From assembly GCF_936927845.1 (NCBI RefSeq), contig NZ_CAKZHV010000030.1:1-64000 (forward strand): 64,000 bases of DNA, written 5' to 3'. Source of the DNA: an uncultured Sphingomonas sp. Its GTDB lineage: Bacteria > Pseudomonadota > Alphaproteobacteria > Sphingomonadales > Sphingomonadaceae. The notes beneath the pieces were generated by a model. The model had not been told where the DNA came from and made no database searches. It worked only from the letters and a program-made list of their open reading frames with translations. A program made the translations under genes and the position numbers. Positions 60,000 through 64,000 of this stretch are shown here, piece after piece (position 1 is the first letter of the stretch; each line of letters opens with the position of its first letter).

Positions 60000-61144
60000 T
60001 CGACCGCCTCGCATCGTTCGCCGGCTTCGAGCGGCGTTCCGACACCAGCCTGACCGATCCGTCGTGGAGCGCGATTGCGCCCGGCATCGGCTACCCCGGC
60101 GCGCTGTCGGCCCGCGCGCATGAGAACCTATCCACGGTGCTCGCCTGCACCAGCGCGATCAGCACCGCGCTCGCCTATGTGCCGGCGCTGATCTACAGCA
60201 ACCGGGGCGATACTCGCACGGAGCTGCTCGACCACCCTGTGCGCCGCCTGACGCGCGCGGGCGTGAACGACACCACCACCTGGCCCGACTTTCTCGAACA
60301 CCTCGTGGCGTCGGCGCTGCTCACTGGCAACGGCCTCGCGACGATCGAGCGCGACGGCGGCGGCGCAATCACCGGACTGTCATGGGTGCCGTGGGGTATG
60401 GTGACGGTGCAGTACCTGCGCAGCGGCCGGCTCGCCTATGACGTGGCAGACGGCCGGGGAGGGGTGCAGCGCTACCTACAGGGCGAGGTGCTGCACCTGC
60501 GCGACCGAACCGATGATGGGTTGATCGGCCGTTCGCGCCTCTCGCGCGCGGCGGACGCGGTGGCGGGTGTGATCGCGTCCAACACCTTTGCGCGTGCCTT
60601 TCTGGAGAAGGGCGCGCAGCCGAGCGGGATCATCAGCTACGACGGGCCGATGACGCTCGAACAGCGTGACAGCCTGCGCGACGCCTACAACCGCAAGCAC
60701 GCCGGTGCGGGCAACGCCGGGCGCGTGATGATCCTGGACGATGGGCTCAAGTGGACGCAGATGCAGATCAGCCCCGAGGACGCGGAGCTGCTGGAAAGCC
60801 GCAAGTTCGGCGTGGAGGAAATCTGCCGGCTGTTCCAGGTGCCGCCCCCGCTGGTGCAGGACTACAGCCACAACACCTTCACCAATTCGGAGACGGCCGG
60901 GCGCTGGTTTGCGCAGTTCACGCTCGCGCCTTGGGCGCGCAAGCTGGAGGCAGAGTTCGCGCGTAGCGTGCTGGTCGACGGCACCGAGCTGGAGCTTGAC
61001 CTATCGGGCTTCCTGCGCGGCGATCCTCAGACCCGCTGGGCAAACCACAAGATCGCGATCGACGCGGGCGTGCTCGACGCTGACGAGGTGCGGCAGGTTG
61101 AAGGCTGGAACCCGCGCGGTAAGCCGGTGGAGGCGGGGGAGTAA
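59990..61144 (+). CDS. HK97-family phage portal protein
   Basis: This encodes 384 residues: an N-terminal clip/wing region (LSTVLACTSAISTALAYVPA), GNGLATIERDGGGAITGLSW, a core GRSRLSRAADAVAGVIASNT, FLEKGAQPSGIISYDGPMTL, VPPPLVQDYSHNTFTNSETA and a short C-terminus. It forms the dodecameric DNA entry ring. GGAG is eight bases before the ATG at 59990; an in-frame ATG at 59996 overlaps the protease stop. No connector or tail gene follows; the next gene is AlpA-like. Confidence 0.9.
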   Translation: MGMIDRLASFAGFERRSDTSLTDPSWSAIAPGIGYPGALSARAHENLSTVLACTSAISTALAYVPALIYSNRGDTRTELLDHPVRRLTRAGVNDTTTWPDFLEHLVASALLTGNGLATIERDGGGAITGLSWVPWGMVTVQYLRSGRLAYDVADGRGGVQRYLQGEVLHLRDRTDDGLIGRSRLSRAADAVAGVIASNTFARAFLEKGAQPSGIISYDGPMTLEQRDSLRDAYNRKHAGAGNAGRVMILDDGLKWTQMQISPEDAELLESRKFGVEEICRLFQVPPPLVQDYSHNTFTNSETAGRWFAQFTLAPWARKLEAEFARSVLVDGTELELDLSGFLRGDPQTRWANHKIAIDAGVLDADEVRQVEGWNPRGKPVEAGE

Positions 61145-61374
61145 TGGCAAGCGCGCCTGACTGGCCTGCGATGATGCGCCGCGCGACCGCCGCGAGCTAC
61201 TGCGACATGAAGGTCGCGGAGTTCGAGGGCGAGGTCGCGACCGGGCGTTTCCCGTCGCCGGTCCTGCTCGGGCGCGAGGAACGCTGGAGCCGCAAGCTGT
61301 TGGACGAGGCGCTTGAACGCCTAACAGGTTCAGCCGCGCCCGACTGGCGTCGAGGGAGCAACCTATATGCGTAA
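61144..61374 (+). CDS. AlpA/excisionase-like DNA-binding protein
   Basis: This encodes 76 residues with an excisionase-type winged helix: MMRRATAASYCDMKVAEFEG, then VATGRFPSPVLLGREERWSR. The portal TAA overlaps its ATG (TAATG) and its 3' end overlaps the integrase by eight bases, so it is coupled to int. AlpA-like proteins activate or direct integrase in satellites and prophages. It is likely the recombination directionality factor. Confidence 0.72.
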   Translation: MASAPDWPAMMRRATAASYCDMKVAEFEGEVATGRFPSPVLLGREERWSRKLLDEALERLTGSAAPDWRRGSNLYA

Positions 61375-62374
61375 GCTGCCCTACGTGAAGCTCGTTACCG
61401 CGAAGGGGAAGCGGTACACCTATTTCGACACCGGCACGAAAACGCCAGCCGGCAAGCCGATCTACACGCGGCTGCCCGCGATCGGCACGGCCGGGTTCGG
61501 CGACGCCTATGCCTCGTGTCTGGCAGGTCGCACCCGGCGCGCGAACGTGGCGGCGGTGCTGACCGTGCCGGCGCTGATCGACCTCTACGAACGCAGCCCG
61601 GAGTTCCACCGCCTAGCACCCTCCACGCGCCGCACGTACAGCCTGTACCTCGCCGTTATCGCCAAGCAGCTGAACACCGCGCCGGCCGGCGAGGTCGAGC
61701 GGCGCGACGTGTTGCAGATGCGCGCGAAGATGGCGGATCGCACCGGCGCGGCGAACGGCATGATCCGCACCATGCGCGCGCTGTACCGCTGGTCGCGTGA
61801 CAACGAGCACGTGACGAACGATCCCTGCGCTGGCGTCGCGCTGTTCGACTCGAAGGATTACGAGCCGTGGCCCGACGACCTGCTCGACCAGGCGCTCGCC
61901 AGCGACGATCCCGCGATCAGGCTACCGGCCGCGCTGCTCTACTACACCGCGCAGCGTATCGGCGACGTGTGCAAGATGCGCTGGAGCGACGTGCGCGACG
62001 GCTTCGCGATGGTGAAGCAGGAGAAGACCGGCAAGGACATGGAGATCCTGCTGCACGCCTCCCTGCGCGCCGAGCTGGACCGGAGCCCGCGCGCGGCCCT
62101 GACGATCCTCGCCGATAGCGTCGGACGCCCACTCAAGGTCGCGGCTCTACGCGACCGATTGCAGACATGGGCGGCGGAGCGCGAGCACAAGATCGTGCCG
62201 CACGGCCTGCGCAAGAACGCGGTGAACGCCTTGCTGGAGGCGGGCTGCACCGTCGCGGAAACTGCCGCTGTCAGCGGGCAGTCGCTCCAGATGGTCGAGC
62301 ACTACGCGAAGCGCCGTTCGGGCCGGAAGCTGTCAACTGCGGCGATCCACAAGCTGGAGCGGTCCAAAGCATGA
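61367..62374 (+). CDS. int: Tyrosine-type site-specific integrase
   Basis: This encodes 335 residues with an N-terminal arm-binding part (about 1-60), a SAM-like core-binding domain (60-160) and the catalytic domain with Arg197 (YTAQRIGDVCKMRW), Lys in QEKTGKD, His279-Arg282 (PHGLRKNAV), a Gln305 where His or Trp is usual (VSGQSLQMV) and nucleophile Tyr313 (EHYAKRR). It likely uses the GTTGACGCGGCGT core beside it. GGGAG precedes the ATG. The gene ends 46 bases before the right core. Confidence 0.9.
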   Translation: MRKLPYVKLVTAKGKRYTYFDTGTKTPAGKPIYTRLPAIGTAGFGDAYASCLAGRTRRANVAAVLTVPALIDLYERSPEFHRLAPSTRRTYSLYLAVIAKQLNTAPAGEVERRDVLQMRAKMADRTGAANGMIRTMRALYRWSRDNEHVTNDPCAGVALFDSKDYEPWPDDLLDQALASDDPAIRLPAALLYYTAQRIGDVCKMRWSDVRDGFAMVKQEKTGKDMEILLHASLRAELDRSPRAALTILADSVGRPLKVAALRDRLQTWAAEREHKIVPHGLRKNAVNALLEAGCTVAETAAVSGQSLQMVEHYAKRRSGRKLSTAAIHKLERSKA

Positions 62375-62377
62375 ACA

Positions 62378-62397
62378 GGAAAACCGAGTGGAAAACC
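62378..62397 (+). repeat. Right arm-type repeats GGAAAACC (two copies)
   Basis: GGAAAACC occurs at 62378-62385 and 62390-62397, between the integrase stop and the right core. These are in the same orientation as the two copies near the left core, supporting integrase arm sites. Confidence 0.5.
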
Positions 62398-62420
62398 ACA
62401 GCGATTACCGAGGAGGTTGA

Positions 62421-62433
62421 GTTGACGCGGCGT
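62421..62433 (+). other. attR core
   Basis: GTTGACGCGGCGT repeats the left core exactly. It lies 28 bases before the glycosyltransferase ATG, so the element ends against the ribosome site region of a host gene. Confidence 0.65.
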
Positions 62434-62461
62434 TAAACCTGCCTGGGGCAGGAGGGTCGCC

Positions 62462-63697
62462 ATGCGCATCCTCCACGTTCTCGATCACGGCTTGCCGCTG
62501 CAGAGCGGCTACACCTTTCGCACCCGCGCGATCCTGACCGCGCAGATGGCGCGCGGGTGGCAGGTCGCGGCGGTCACGGGGGCGCGGCAGGGGGCAACCG
62601 CGTTGGCGGAAGAGAAGGTCGACGGGATCGACTTCTTCCGCACTACGCCGCCGGGCAAACTGCCTGCGCCACTGGGTGAGCTGCGCGAGATCGCGGCACT
62701 CGCCGCCCGCGTCGAAGAGGTGGCGGAGCGGTTCCGCCCCGACGTGCTCCACGCGCATTCGCCGGTGCTGGGCGGGCTCGCCGCGCTACGCGTTGCGCGC
62801 CGTCGGGGCTTGCCGCTGCTCTACGAAATTCGCGCCTTCTGGGAGGATGCCGCGGTCGGCAACGGGACGGGGCGCGAGGGAAGCGCACGCTACCGCGCGA
62901 CGCGCGCGCTGGAGACGTGGCTATGCCGCCGCGCCGACGCGGTCGCGGTGATCTGCGACGGGCTTCGCGGCGACCTGATCGCGCGCGGCATTCCACCTGC
63001 CAAGATCATCGTGTCGCCCAACGGCGTTGACCTGACGCTGTTCGGCACCCCGCCGGTGCGTGACACGGCCCTCGCGGCCGAATTGGGGCTGGGCGACGAG
63101 GTGATCGGCTTCATCGGCAGCTTCTACGATTACGAAGGCCTGGACGACCTGATCGCCGCGATGCCCGCGCTGGTGGCGGCGCGGCCTGGCGCGCAACTGC
63201 TGCTGGTCGGCGGCGGGCCGATGGAGGCGGCGCTGCGCGCGCAGGCGAACGCTTCGCCTGTGGCGGCGCAGATCCGCTTCGTCGGGCGCGTGCCGCACGC
63301 CGAGGTCGAGCGTTACTACAGCCTGGTCGACGTGCTCGCCTATCCCCGCAAGCGGATGCGGCTGACCAATCTCGTCACGCCGTTGAAGCCGCTGGAGGCG
63401 ATGGCGCAGGAACGGATCGTCGCCGCGTCCGACATCGGCGGCCACCGCGAACTGATCCGCGACCGCGACACCGGCACGTTGTTCGCGCCCGACGATCCGG
63501 CCGCGATCGCCGCGGCGCTGGCGGGATTGCTCGCCGATCGATCCGAATGGCCCGCCCGGCGGCGGCGCGCGCGCGCCTTTGTCGAGGCCGAGCGTAACTG
63601 GTCGTCAAATATTGCGCGCTACGACCCCGTTTACCACGAACTCGCGAACGCGCGGCAGGACCCAGCATGGCAAGCACATTCCCCCTTGAACGCGTGA
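62462..63697 (+). CDS. PEP-CTERM/XrtA-system glycosyltransferase (GT4, TIGR04063-like)
   Basis: This encodes 411 residues of the GT-B fold: MRILHVLDHGLPLQSGYTFR, HAHSPVLGGLAALRVARRRG, IIVSPNGVDLTLFG, GFIGSFYDYEGLDDLI, LVGGGPMEAALR and PLKPLEAMAQERIVAASDIG with the donor-binding Glu. It matches glycosyltransferases of exosortase A clusters and probably builds the polysaccharide handled by the O-ligase on the other side of the element. AGGAGGG precedes the ATG by six bases. Confidence 0.88.
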   Translation: MRILHVLDHGLPLQSGYTFRTRAILTAQMARGWQVAAVTGARQGATALAEEKVDGIDFFRTTPPGKLPAPLGELREIAALAARVEEVAERFRPDVLHAHSPVLGGLAALRVARRRGLPLLYEIRAFWEDAAVGNGTGREGSARYRATRALETWLCRRADAVAVICDGLRGDLIARGIPPAKIIVSPNGVDLTLFGTPPVRDTALAAELGLGDEVIGFIGSFYDYEGLDDLIAAMPALVAARPGAQLLLVGGGPMEAALRAQANASPVAAQIRFVGRVPHAEVERYYSLVDVLAYPRKRMRLTNLVTPLKPLEAMAQERIVAASDIGGHRELIRDRDTGTLFAPDDPAAIAAALAGLLADRSEWPARRRRARAFVEAERNWSSNIARYDPVYHELANARQDPAWQAHSPLNA

Positions 63698-64000
63698 GGC
63701 ATCATGCCGCGCCCGCGATCGCGCTGCTGATCGGGCTCGGCGTCGCGGTCGGCATCGCCACGGTGCCGAGCGACGTGCTGAACGCCGCGGTCGACCGCGC
63801 CGGGTTCGCGAGCGTGCTGCCCGCCGCCGCGTCACCGATCGGCACGACCGGGCGCACGATCCTGGCGCTCGCGGCAGGCGCGCTGATCGCCGCGTGCGGC
63901 TTTGCGCCGCAGGGCAAGGCATGGCTGCGCGCGCGGCTCGACGCCTTCGCGCGCGCGCCGCGTGCGGTCGTCGATGGCGAGGAGGAGCCGGCACCGGTCG
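63667..64000 (+). CDS. Membrane protein of the XrtA locus (partial, runs off the window)
   Basis: An ATG at 63667 inside the glycosyltransferase end opens a frame that stays open to the window edge, 111 codons. It begins MASTFPLERVRHHAAPAIAL and has two predicted membrane helices separated by a loop with FASVLPAAASPIGTTGRTIL, then a basic and acidic soluble tail. The 31-base overlap with the glycosyltransferase suggests coupled translation. Family unknown. Confidence 0.6.
   Translation, partial: MASTFPLERVRHHAAPAIALLIGLGVAVGIATVPSDVLNAAVDRAGFASVLPAAASPIGTTGRTILALAAGALIAACGFAPQGKAWLRARLDAFARAPRAVVDGEEEPAPV

Larger units (their letters stand above)
52015..62433 (+). mobile_element. 10.4-kb integrated capsid-encoding satellite-like element
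   Basis: The element is framed by GTTGACGCGGCGT at both ends and ends with its own integrase next to the right copy. Content in order: Toprim-ATPase Rep with iteron-like repeats, a 51-residue protein, HNH nuclease, TerL, a leftward RHH pair, two unknown small proteins, a MerR-like regulator, major capsid, protease, portal, AlpA/Xis and integrase. Tail, connector and lysis genes are absent. That set matches capsid-forming phage-inducible islands more than phages. It has not been shown mobile, and a decayed prophage is the main alternative. Confidence 0.75.

Noticed and set aside
1..64000. CRISPR arrays, insertion sequences and rRNA operons
   Set aside because: No regularly spaced repeats, transposase-like proteins or rRNA sequence were seen.

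Overview
The window looks like a high-GC alphaproteobacterial chromosome, most likely a Sphingomonas-type member of the Sphingomonadaceae. This is inferred from strong G/C third positions, a TonB receptor, a complete valine-degradation cluster, intergenic palindromes of the kind common in this group, and an exosortase-A (XrtA) exopolysaccharide locus whose ligase and glycosyltransferase resemble sphingomonad proteins. No rRNA, tRNA, CRISPR array or insertion sequence was seen.

Positions 1-17,300 hold a C-terminal integrase scrap abutting a DUF4142 gene, a TonB receptor, a family III CoA-transferase, an RNA helicase with a long leader, a hybrid histidine kinase, a chemoreceptor coupled to a small gene, an LCAD-type acyl-CoA dehydrogenase, a fumarylacetoacetase-family enzyme, a DUF885 peptidase and a periplasmic or lipoprotein trehalase. 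From 17,238 to 24,883 a LysR gene diverges from a valine-catabolism run: methylmalonate-semialdehyde dehydrogenase, isobutyryl-CoA dehydrogenase, 3-hydroxyisobutyryl-CoA hydrolase, enoyl-CoA hydratase and 3-hydroxyisobutyrate dehydrogenase. A TetR gene, an outer-membrane porin and an aldehyde dehydrogenase follow.

From 28,600 to 49,500 the content is mostly housekeeping: an archaeal/eukaryal-type prolyl-tRNA synthetase, RNase R, an MsbA-like ABC exporter, a PHA depolymerase, thiolase, MaoC hydratase, PutA, an MscS channel, topoisomerase IB and a DJ-1/PfpI protein. Several very small genes lie here, including a 30-residue membrane peptide, a 58-residue protein coupled to a DUF2384 antitoxin-like gene, and a DUF3833-like gene that seems frameshifted at its signal peptide.

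The most interesting region is 52,015-62,433. It is a complete 10.4-kb integrated element bounded by a 13-bp direct repeat and inserted between the divergent halves of the XrtA polysaccharide locus: O-ligase, small membrane protein and acyltransferase on the left, glycosyltransferase and a membrane protein on the right. It carries a Toprim-ATPase replication protein with an iteron-like array in its 3' end, an HNH nuclease, a large terminase, HK97-type major capsid protein, prohead protease and portal, an AlpA/Xis-like gene and a tyrosine integrase. It has no tail, connector or lysis genes. This is the layout expected of a capsid-encoding phage satellite rather than a phage. Its terminase lacks the Walker A segment, its head genes run capsid-protease-portal, and it has two clear inverted-repeat operators beside a ribbon-helix-helix gene and a MerR-like gene. 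Repeated GGAAAACC octamers inside both ends look like integrase arm sites.
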